From an uncultured Chlamydiae bacterium (GTDB lineage: Bacteria; Chlamydiota; Chlamydiia; Chlamydiales; Rhabdochlamydiaceae), in NCBI GenBank assembly GCA_903867585.1, contig CAIPRZ010000017.1, positions 1-21,063 on the forward strand: 21,063 nt of DNA, given 5' to 3'. Each line of letters begins with the position of its first letter. Within the stretch, counting starts at the first letter, position 1. Shown here piece by piece: positions 15,489-21,063 of the stretch. The position numbers were made by a program, and so were the translations under genes. The notes under the pieces were generated by a model. The model did not search any database. It was given only the letters and a program-made list of their open reading frames with translations, and was not told where the DNA came from.

Positions 15489-17170
15489 ATTCTCGGGTTC
15501 TAATTACCGCGGCTTTGCCGTATGCTAATGGCCCCCTTCATTTTGGACATATAGCTGGAGCGTATTTGCCAGCTGATGTTTATGCACGCTACAGGCGTTT
15601 AAAAGGGGATGAGGTAGCTTTTATTTGCGGTTCTGATGAATATGGAGTGGCAATAACGCTATCAGCTGAAAAAGCAGGAAGAACCCCACAAGAACATGTG
15701 GATATTTTTCATGAAATCAATAAAGATTTCTTTAAAAAATTACAAATTAGTTTTGATCACTATTCTCGCACCACCAATTCTTATCATTCTGATCTCACTC
15801 AACAATTTTTCTTAGATCTTTATTCCCAAGGTTTTATCGAAGCCCATACGACCTCACAGCTTTATAGTGAAAAAGAGCACCGCTTTTTAGCTGACCGTTA
15901 TGTGGAGGGGACTTGCCCAAAATGTGGTTTTTCAAAAGCCCGTGGTGACGAGTGTCCTTCTTGTGGCCATTCTTATGAAGCGCACGATCTTAAACATCCG
16001 CGCTCTAAAGTCTCAGGGGATCCTTTAGTTTTAAAACCGACCAAACACTGGTTTTTACGCTATGATAAATTCAAAGAGCAGTTAAAAAGCTGGATTGAAT
16101 CTAAAGATTGGAAACCTAATGTGATTCAATTTGCTAAAAACTATATCGATGATCTCAAAATGCGTGCTGTTACAAGAGATTCAGATTGGGGAGTTAAAGT
16201 ACCTCTTGAAGAGGCTGAAGGAAAAGTTCTTTATGTTTGGTTTGATGCCCCGATAGGGTATTTATCTGCAACTCAAGAGTATGCCAATTTAATGCATAAG
16301 CCTGAACTTTTCGATAGATTTTGGTGCGATCCTAATACTCAACTTGTACAGTTTGTAGGAAAAGACAACATCCCTTTTCATGCAGTCTTTTTTCCAGCGA
16401 TGCTTATGGGTCAAAAAACCCGCTATAAACTTGTTGATGAACTTCCAGCTAACGAGTTTTATAGACTAGAAGGCCGGCAGTTTAGTAAGTCTGATGGTTG
16501 GACGATTGATCTTGAAACCTTTTTTGCAAAATATTCGGTAGATCAAATTCGCTACATGATTGCAGCTTCTCTTCCAGAAACTCAAGATTCTGAATTTACT
16601 TGGAAAGAGTTTCAAACCCGCTGTAATTCAGAACTTGGGGGAAAGCTTGGTAATTTTATCCATAGAGTCCTCTCATTTACCCAATCTTATTTAGAAGGTA
16701 AAGTTCCAGATAACAGCAGCCTTCGTCCTTGTGATGAAGAAGTTTTGCACCATATGCGTGGATTGATTCATCAAGCCGATGCAGCTTATAAAGAGTTTTC
16801 CTTGAGAAAAGCGACAGCTATTTTGATGGAAATGGCCCAAGCAGGTAACGTCTACTTTGATCATCAAAAACCGTGGAATCTACGTAAAGATCCTGCGTTA
16901 AGTAAAGATCTAGAAGCAGTTATTTATACCTGTTTAGAGATCATCCGTTTAATAGCCCTTGTAGCTGATCCCATAATTCCTGGAACCTCAACTAAGATCC
17001 TTGAGTTTTTACATCTTAAATCCAACGACCTAATTCCTTGGGACCAATTTGTTTTTCAAAATTTAAAATCGGGGGCGCACTTAAAAGTACCTGAAATTCT
17101 ATTTAGAAAAATTGAAGATCAAGAAATAGAACAAGAAATTAACAATCTTAAAGCCATGAGCTCTAGATAG
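15485..17170 (+). CDS. metG: Methionyl-tRNA synthetase
   Basis: This class I enzyme charges tRNA-Met and initiator tRNA. The HIGH-type motif is HFGH (19-22), after TAALPYANGPL. Zinc knuckles are CPKC (144-147) and CPSC (157-160). The adenylation loop is QFSKSDGW (FSKS at 333-336). The catalytic core continues with YVWFDAPIGYLSA and VQFVGKDNIPFHAVFFPA, then the helical anticodon domain (GGKLGNFIHR, QKPWNL). The 561 aa lack the C-terminal Trbp111-like dimer domain of longer MetRS. The ATG is shared with the previous gene's stop. The stop is 3 bp from the recD2 stop on the other strand. Confidence 0.98.
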   Translation: MNSRVLITAALPYANGPLHFGHIAGAYLPADVYARYRRLKGDEVAFICGSDEYGVAITLSAEKAGRTPQEHVDIFHEINKDFFKKLQISFDHYSRTTNSYHSDLTQQFFLDLYSQGFIEAHTTSQLYSEKEHRFLADRYVEGTCPKCGFSKARGDECPSCGHSYEAHDLKHPRSKVSGDPLVLKPTKHWFLRYDKFKEQLKSWIESKDWKPNVIQFAKNYIDDLKMRAVTRDSDWGVKVPLEEAEGKVLYVWFDAPIGYLSATQEYANLMHKPELFDRFWCDPNTQLVQFVGKDNIPFHAVFFPAMLMGQKTRYKLVDELPANEFYRLEGRQFSKSDGWTIDLETFFAKYSVDQIRYMIAASLPETQDSEFTWKEFQTRCNSELGGKLGNFIHRVLSFTQSYLEGKVPDNSSLRPCDEEVLHHMRGLIHQADAAYKEFSLRKATAILMEMAQAGNVYFDHQKPWNLRKDPALSKDLEAVIYTCLEIIRLIALVADPIIPGTSTKILEFLHLKSNDLIPWDQFVFQNLKSGAHLKVPEILFRKIEDQEIEQEINNLKAMSSR

Positions 17171-17173
17171 ATT

Positions 17174-19321
17174 TTATCTTAAAGTTAGGATGCGGGCTAA
17201 ATGTTTATTTAGCCCTGTAATTCTTTTAAGGCTATCTTGATTTCTGATACCGATGGCTAAAGCTTTTTTAGAGCCAATAAGGATCACTTTCTTTTTTCCT
17301 CGTGTGATTCCTGTATAGAGAAGATTTCTGAATAGAAGCTTAAAATGAGAAATATGGATGGGCATGATAATACAGGGGCATTCACTCCCTTGGTATTTAT
17401 GGATAGATATCGCATAGGCTAACGATAATTCATCGAGCTCATCAAAATCATAATTGATCCATTTATCATCAAAAACAACCGAAATAGTTTCTTCTTCCGG
17501 ATCGATTTTGGCAATAATACCCACACTGCCATTGGTAATTTCTTTTTGGTAATTATTTTTTAATTGCATGACTTTATCGTGGACGCTAAAGCGTCTTCCA
17601 AAACGCTCAATAAATTCACTATTGGGGTTTAACGCTTTTTGAAGAGCAATATTAAGACTATCAGCACCTACAGCACCTCTTTTCATCGGACAGAGGATTT
17701 GGATATCTTTGAGCTTATGAAATTTTTCCCATTTGGAGAGCTTTTCTTGGATAAGATCGATGATCTTATTTTCTATAAGCTCCGGGTTTTCCAGGGAATA
17801 GAATTCAAAATCAGAAGTTTTGTCAAAGCGTAAATCAGGAAATTCTCCAGCATTAATGAGGTGGGCGTTTGTGATAATCTTTGAGGTGGCCGCTTGGCGA
17901 AAGATTGTTTTAAGTCTTGCCACTGGAAAAACTTCTGAAGTTATAAGATCTTTAAGCACCTGTCCTGGACCTACACTGGGTAATTGATCAATATCACCGA
18001 TCATTAAAATTTTAGCATTGGTTGGCAGAGCTTTTAAAAGATTGAAAAGTAAAAAGGTATCTATCATGGAAGTTTCATCTAAGATAAGAAGCTCGCAGTC
18101 TAATTGAGCCCCAGCGTTTTTTTTAAATCCTCCTTTAATTGGATCAAATTCTAAAAGAGCATGAATGGTTTGAGCTTTTTTTTGCGTAATTTCTGTCATC
18201 CTTTTAGCTGCTTTTCCAGTCGGCGCTGCTAATAGAATTTTTGATGAGATCTTTTCATAGATGGCAAGAATGACTTTTGTAATCGTACTTTTACCTGTCC
18301 CTGGTCCACCTGTAATTAATGTGATTTTTTCTTTGAGCGCAAGAGCAACTGCTTTTTTTTGTTCAGTTTCAAGTTGAATCGATTTGATGCTTTCAGCCCA
18401 CAGAATCGCTTTATCAATATCAACAGCGCGGATACCTGATACCCCATGAATTAAGCGATCAAGTTCTAAACCGATCCCTTGCTCAGCATAATATAAAGAG
18501 GGGCTAAAGACATCCTCTTCCATTTGAAAAAGCTCTTTTTTCTCAATCATCTGATCTAAATTTAGACAAATAAGGGATTCTTCAACTTCTAGTTCTTTTA
18601 CAGCATGATTGATTAATAGAAGTTTACTGTATCCTGTATGACCTTCACCGGCAAACTCCCATAAAAAATGTTCTAGAGCACTTGAGAGTCTTAGGGGGCT
18701 ATCTTTTAAGATGCCACAGCCAAGAGCGATTTTATCAGCGGTCTTAAAGCCGATACCTCGCATTTCTTTAGCGATGTGATAGGGATTGTTTTTAAGTTTT
18801 TCAAGAGCCTTGTCTTTATAGGTTTTAATCAATTTCAAAGCAAAGTTTTGGCTTAATCCACAGGCGTAAAGGGAAATCAATAAGCTTCTTGAGCTTTTAT
18901 TTTGGACATAACTTGAATGAATGGATTGAATCCTTTTAAAGCCAAGCCCTTCAACTTCTTTTAATCGCTGGGGATGATTTTCAATGATCTCTAAAGTTTT
19001 TTCCTGAAAGGTGTCAACTATTTTTTTGGCATAAGATTTGCCGATCCCTTTGATAATCCCCGAGGCCAGATAGCGCTCAATGCCGGCTGTATGAGTGGGG
19101 ACTTGAATTTGGTAGCTTGAGACCTGAAATTGTTTACCAAAGCTTTGATGGACCTCAAATTTGCCCACAGCTGATACTCTTTCCCCGGCAAAAAGACCAG
19201 GGAGATTACCAACTAAGGTAATGGGCGCTAAAGAGGGGAGAACAGAGCCTCTAATAACTGTATAACCGGAAGCTTCATCTGTATAAACAATATTTAAAAC
19301 TTCAGCTTCTAGGGTTTCCAT
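17174..19321 (-). CDS. recD2: RecD2-type DNA helicase
   Basis: RecD2 is a 5'-to-3' SF1B helicase found without RecBC, with roles in repair and fork maintenance. The N-terminal half has an OB-like start and helix-hairpin-helix segments (SGIIKGIGKSYAKKIV, VEGLGFKRI, MRGIGFKTADKIAL). The motor has motif I GGPGTGKST (338-346), motif II LILDETSM (D415-E416), IGDIDQLPSVGPG (motif III), TIFRQ (motif IV), ISIHKYQGSE (motif V) and LLYTGITRGKKKVIL (motif VI). The 715 aa are normal. It starts at ATG (19321) with only a weak GA-rich stretch upstream. It is transcribed toward metG. Chlamydia carries recD paralogues with one after metG, as here. Confidence 0.95.
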   Translation of the reverse strand: METLEAEVLNIVYTDEASGYTVIRGSVLPSLAPITLVGNLPGLFAGERVSAVGKFEVHQSFGKQFQVSSYQIQVPTHTAGIERYLASGIIKGIGKSYAKKIVDTFQEKTLEIIENHPQRLKEVEGLGFKRIQSIHSSYVQNKSSRSLLISLYACGLSQNFALKLIKTYKDKALEKLKNNPYHIAKEMRGIGFKTADKIALGCGILKDSPLRLSSALEHFLWEFAGEGHTGYSKLLLINHAVKELEVEESLICLNLDQMIEKKELFQMEEDVFSPSLYYAEQGIGLELDRLIHGVSGIRAVDIDKAILWAESIKSIQLETEQKKAVALALKEKITLITGGPGTGKSTITKVILAIYEKISSKILLAAPTGKAAKRMTEITQKKAQTIHALLEFDPIKGGFKKNAGAQLDCELLILDETSMIDTFLLFNLLKALPTNAKILMIGDIDQLPSVGPGQVLKDLITSEVFPVARLKTIFRQAATSKIITNAHLINAGEFPDLRFDKTSDFEFYSLENPELIENKIIDLIQEKLSKWEKFHKLKDIQILCPMKRGAVGADSLNIALQKALNPNSEFIERFGRRFSVHDKVMQLKNNYQKEITNGSVGIIAKIDPEEETISVVFDDKWINYDFDELDELSLAYAISIHKYQGSECPCIIMPIHISHFKLLFRNLLYTGITRGKKKVILIGSKKALAIGIRNQDSLKRITGLNKHLARILTLR

Positions 19322-19375
19322 GTAAACTTTTTTTATAACTCTTAGGGTTCATCTTAACCCAAATACGGAAATAAA

Positions 19376-19405
19376 TTGCCTAAAAAAAATTGCTCCTGCT
19401 ACTAT
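19376..19405 (+). promoter_or_regulatory. Candidate tRNA-Asn promoter
   Basis: A -35 TTGCCT (19376-19381) and a -10 TACTAT (19400-19405), each 4 of 6 to consensus, are 18 bp apart. Transcription would start near 19412, about 6 nt before the mature tRNA. Confidence 0.45.
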
Positions 19406-19417
19406 CTACTCATGTGT

Positions 19418-19489
19418 TCCGGATTAGCTCAGCGGTAGAGCAGTGGACTGTTAATCCATTGGTCGCTAGTTCGAATCTAGCATCCGGAG
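19418..19489 (+). tRNA. tRNA-Asn (anticodon GTT)
   Basis: The cloverleaf is complete: acceptor TCCGGAT/ATCCGGA, discriminator G (19489), D arm GCTC...GAGC, anticodon stem GTGGA/TCCAT (one G-T pair) with loop CTGTTAA and anticodon GTT at 19450-19452, T arm GCTAG/CTAGC with loop TTCGAAT. CCA is not encoded and must be added afterwards. Confidence 0.97.
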
Positions 19490-19493
19490 ACTA

Positions 19494-19541
19494 TTTTGAG
19501 CGGGGATTGCAAAATCCTCGCTTCAAAATTACGTAATTTTG
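19494..19541 (+). repeat. Two overlapping inverted repeats directly after tRNA-Asn
   Basis: The first is a hairpin with a 10-bp stem (19499-19508 with 19513-19522, one G-T pair) and a GCAA tetraloop. It extends by TTTTG/CAAAA (19494-19498 with 19524-19528) around one bulged T. The second is a perfect 18-bp palindrome, CAAAATTACGTAATTTTG (19524-19541). Both need the CAAAA at 19524-19528, so they exclude each other. No T-run follows the first hairpin, so it is not a classic tRNA terminator. Confidence 0.6.
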
Positions 19542-19576
19542 CCAAAGTACGCAAATTCCTTTAATCATCCACACAG

Positions 19577-19602
19577 AACTTATAAAAAGAAATTTTATAG
19601 TT
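19577..19602 (+). repeat. AT-rich hairpin
   Basis: AAC-TATAAAA (19577-19587, one bulged T) pairs with TTTTATAGTT (19593-19602) around an AGAAA loop. CCACGTGG follows at 19603-19610, itself a perfect 8-bp palindrome. The function is unknown. Confidence 0.4.
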
Positions 19603-19654
19603 CCACGTGGGGTGTCTATTAACTTAAATTTTTCAATTTACAATTCTTATAAGT

Positions 19655-19899
19655 AGCAAAAAGTTAAGAGCCTAAGGTTGTTGAAATAGCTAACGTACAA
19701 GAGGCTCGATCTTTATTAGGAAATTTACGCTATAGGCTTTAGGTCTTGAAGGCCTAAAGGGCTTGTGTTTGGCTCATTTGAGCCTTACCGTAAACTGTAG
19801 TGGCTTTAACTAAAGTGGTGTTTACCGGCCCCGCATTAAGAGCCCGCATTCTGGCAGCTGCAGATCTGAACGATAAGAGGAGCTCTCCTTTTTGTTTTT
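19655..19899 (+). ncRNA. Candidate structured RNA (alternatively a decayed minus-strand gene)
   Basis: This is the main part of the 557-bp gene-free stretch between the tRNA and the ankyrin gene. TATAAG at 19648-19653 could be a -10 box, though the -35 is poor. Three successive stems follow: CTTTAGG/CCTAAAG (19737-19759), GGCTCA/TGAGCC (19771-19784) and GTAAAC/GTTTAC within a longer arm (19788-19828). The end has a short AGGA/TCCT hairpin and TTTTTGTTTTT (19878-19899), a weak terminator. I could not match it to tmRNA, 6S, SRP or RNase P RNA. The minus strand has a 31-codon frame (19849 to 19754) and a second short frame just after it that may be remnants of one protein. Only the stems and the T-run are direct evidence. 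Confidence 0.33.
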
Positions 19900-19990
19900 A
19901 CTCTCATAGTTTATAAACCATTAACAGTCAACAAGTTGCGCTAATGCTCAAATTGTTAATTTTCGATTAATTTGTTAAATTTAAAATAAA

Positions 19991-20019
19991 TTAATAGGTA
20001 AAAATGTTATGATTATAAC
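19991..20019 (+). promoter_or_regulatory. Candidate promoter of the ankyrin-like gene
   Basis: A -35 TTAATA (19991-19996, 4 of 6) and a -10 TATAAC (20014-20019, 5 of 6) are 17 bp apart. The start would be near 20026, which argues against the ATG at 20029 and for the ATG at 20047. The DNA upstream (19905-19990) is AT-rich with no gene. Confidence 0.5.
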
Positions 20020-20046
20020 CATTAAAAAATGGAGATGTATTTAAAA

Positions 20047-20994
20047 ATGAGTATTAATTGTTTAAATTCTATTGGTAAATTTTTATATTCGGTCGGTGGC
20101 TTTATTGCTAGCCCATTTATCGCTTTAATTCAAAAAATTCAAAGCCTATTTGCTAATATAATAGGTAATAATAGTGCAACTCGGAGAGCAGTCCCAACTA
20201 TTAAAGGACGAGCTGGTCATTGTGCAGCACCTTCAGAACTTAGGTCAGCTGCTCGAGTTAATAATTTAGAGGGTGTTCGAGCACTTCTATCTAAAGGAAA
20301 TATTTCTGAAGCTAATAGAGAACTGGCTGTTACCGATGCTGCTAAAAATGGTCATGCAGCTTGTATTGAAGCACTTATAGATGGGTGCGTTAATGCCGAA
20401 GAACTTAGAGGTTGGGCTGTTAGAGCAGCTGCTGAACATGGTCGTGCAGCTTGTATTGAAGCACTTATAAATGGGCGCGTTAATGCTGAAGAACTTAGAG
20501 GTTGGGCTGTTATAAAAGCTGCTCAATATAATCAGGCAGATTGTATTAAAGCACTTATAGATGGGCGCGTTAATGCTGAAGAACTTAGAGGCCAGGCTGT
20601 TATAAATGCTGCTCAATATAATCAGGCAGATTGTATTACATCTCTTCTAGCTAGTGGGGCTGTTATTTCTGAAGCTCATAGAGGCGAGGCTGTTAGAGCT
20701 GCTGCTAAACATGGTCATGCAGCTTGTATTACAGCGCTTCTAGCTAATGGGGCTATTTCTGAAGCTGATAGAGGCCTTGCTTTTAGAAATACTGTTCTCT
20801 CTGCTTTAGAAGCTAGAAACCCTTATCAATATAATCCTTCCCGTCCCTATGATGAAGATGAGTCTAGAGAATATAAAAAACTTGGAAAGGCTTTGTCCGA
20901 TAGATACTTAGGTTGTTTTGATGCTCTTCTACCTCCGGGGACTGTTATTTCTACAAAGATGAGAGACGGGCTTTTAGGAGATACCGCTAGGTAA
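20047..20994 (+). CDS. Ankyrin-like repeat protein with hydrophobic N-terminus
   Basis: This is probably a protein-protein interaction factor, possibly acting on the host; no enzymatic domain is visible. I chose ATG 20047 (315 aa) because GGAG at 20031-20034 lies 12 nt before it and the best promoter would start near 20026. The in-frame ATG 20029 has no ribosome binding site. Residues 12-28 (FLYSVGGFIASPFIALI) form a hydrophobic stretch that could enter a membrane, without a clear cleavage site. From about residue 63 to 245 there are six or more units of 30-31 residues. Their consensus is AAxxGHAACIxALIxGxVNAEELRGxAV, an ankyrin-like helix-turn-helix slightly shorter than the usual 33. The C-terminus (RNPYQYNPSRPYDEDESREY, then DRYLGCFDALLPPGTVIS) includes one diverged unit. 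Composition and DNA-level repeats differ from the housekeeping genes. Ankyrin proteins are common among intracellular bacteria of protists; a role as effector is inference. Confidence 0.85.
   Translation: MSINCLNSIGKFLYSVGGFIASPFIALIQKIQSLFANIIGNNSATRRAVPTIKGRAGHCAAPSELRSAARVNNLEGVRALLSKGNISEANRELAVTDAAKNGHAACIEALIDGCVNAEELRGWAVRAAAEHGRAACIEALINGRVNAEELRGWAVIKAAQYNQADCIKALIDGRVNAEELRGQAVINAAQYNQADCITSLLASGAVISEAHRGEAVRAAAKHGHAACITALLANGAISEADRGLAFRNTVLSALEARNPYQYNPSRPYDEDESREYKKLGKALSDRYLGCFDALLPPGTVISTKMRDGLLGDTAR
20271..20780 (+). repeat. 90-bp tandem repeats inside the ankyrin-like gene
   Basis: Units beginning with a TTGTATT-type heptamer start at 20361, 20451, 20541 and 20631 (exactly 90 bp apart) and again at 20724 (93 bp). 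A diverged first unit starts near 20271. Units at 20451 and 20541 differ at only a handful of positions, so this duplication is recent. The flanking units are more diverged. Confidence 0.88.
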
Positions 20995-21001
20995 TTGAGC
21001 T

Positions 21002-21063
21002 AATTCTTAAGCGGATAGAGGCTGGGCTATGAGTGTGTTCTAGCTCTTATTCACGGGTTTACC
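21002..21063 (+). pseudogene. Decayed ankyrin-repeat remnant (runs off the window)
   Basis: Just after the gene, bases 21002-21028 translate as NS*ADRGWA, matching the unit segment ISEADRGxA with GAA changed to TAA. Bases 21031-21063, in the other frame, read ECVLALIHGFT, matching the CIEALINGRV segment. A frameshift and a shortening of about ten residues separate the two parts. This looks like repeat units lost from the end of this gene or from a neighbouring copy. Confidence 0.6.

Noticed and set aside
19655..19899. tmRNA, 6S RNA, SRP RNA or RNase P RNA
   Set aside because: There is no tRNA-like ends or tag frame, no SRP GGAAG loop context, no RNase P core motifs, and no 6S-type single long stem with a central bubble that I could trace.
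20029..20046. Upstream in-frame ATG as the start of the ankyrin-like gene
   Set aside because: It has no ribosome binding site and would lie about 3 nt after the predicted transcription start; ATG 20047 has GGAG upstream.
20287..20616. 109-codon minus-strand frame with repeated segments
   Set aside because: Its repeats simply mirror the 90-bp coding repeats of the plus-strand ankyrin-like gene.
20271..20780. Regularly spaced 90-bp repeats as a possible CRISPR array
   Set aside because: The repeats are contiguous coding units in one frame with protein-level conservation, with no unique spacers between them and no cas genes.
19418..20994. Complete integrated element at tRNA-Asn
   Set aside because: No integrase, no transposase and no second copy of the tRNA 3' end is present within the window.

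Overview
The window comes from a member of the phylum Chlamydiae, most likely an amoeba- or arthropod-associated ("environmental") lineage rather than Chlamydia proper. The basis is gene order. tilS-ftsH, then pnp-rpsO-tadA, and the run rpmE-prfA-prmC-ffh-rpsP-trmD-rplS-rnhB-(yicC)-gmk-orf-metG-recD match, from memory, two neighbourhoods of the Chlamydia trachomatis genome (around CT840-CT845 and CT022-CT033). Here they are joined in one stretch. FtsH has the enlarged N-terminal domain seen in chlamydiae, and rimM is missing between rpsP and trmD. The DNA is AT-rich. Two extras, a glycosyltransferase-90 gene and an ankyrin-repeat gene, point to an environmental lineage.

Layout. 1-3600: the 3' part of tilS, then ftsH with a clear intrinsic terminator. 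3655-4764: an inserted, AT-rich GT90-type glycosyltransferase with a signal peptide. 4749-7446: the minus-strand rpsO-pnp unit, with a promoter upstream of rpsO, a second promoter and a long leader hairpin directly before pnp, and a terminator that overlaps the stop codon of the GT90 gene. 7466-17170: a tightly packed plus-strand housekeeping run (tadA, a 70-aa orphan, rpmE, prfA, prmC, ffh, rpsP, trmD, rplS, rnhB, yicC, gmk, a 69-aa orphan, metG), many with overlapping stop/start codons. 17174-19321: recD2 on the minus strand, 3 bp from the metG stop. 19418-19489: tRNA-Asn(GTT). 19490-20046: a gene-free stretch rich in inverted repeats that may encode a structured RNA. 20047-20994: an ankyrin-like repeat protein built from 90-bp units, followed by a decayed repeat that runs off the window.

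Functionally, most of the window serves translation and RNA metabolism: tRNA editing and modification (TilS, TadA, TrmD), ribosomal proteins (S15, L31, S16, L19), termination (RF1 and its methylase PrmC), membrane targeting (Ffh), RNA turnover (PNPase, YicC), tRNA charging (MetRS) and DNA/RNA maintenance (RNase HII, RecD2). The accessory pieces are the secreted GT90 enzyme and the ankyrin-like protein, both plausible host-interaction factors.

The observations most worth following are the GT90 gene, the pnp leader structure, the structured region after tRNA-Asn, the recently duplicated ankyrin units with their decayed neighbour, and a 69-aa protein sitting where the RNA polymerase omega subunit often lies.
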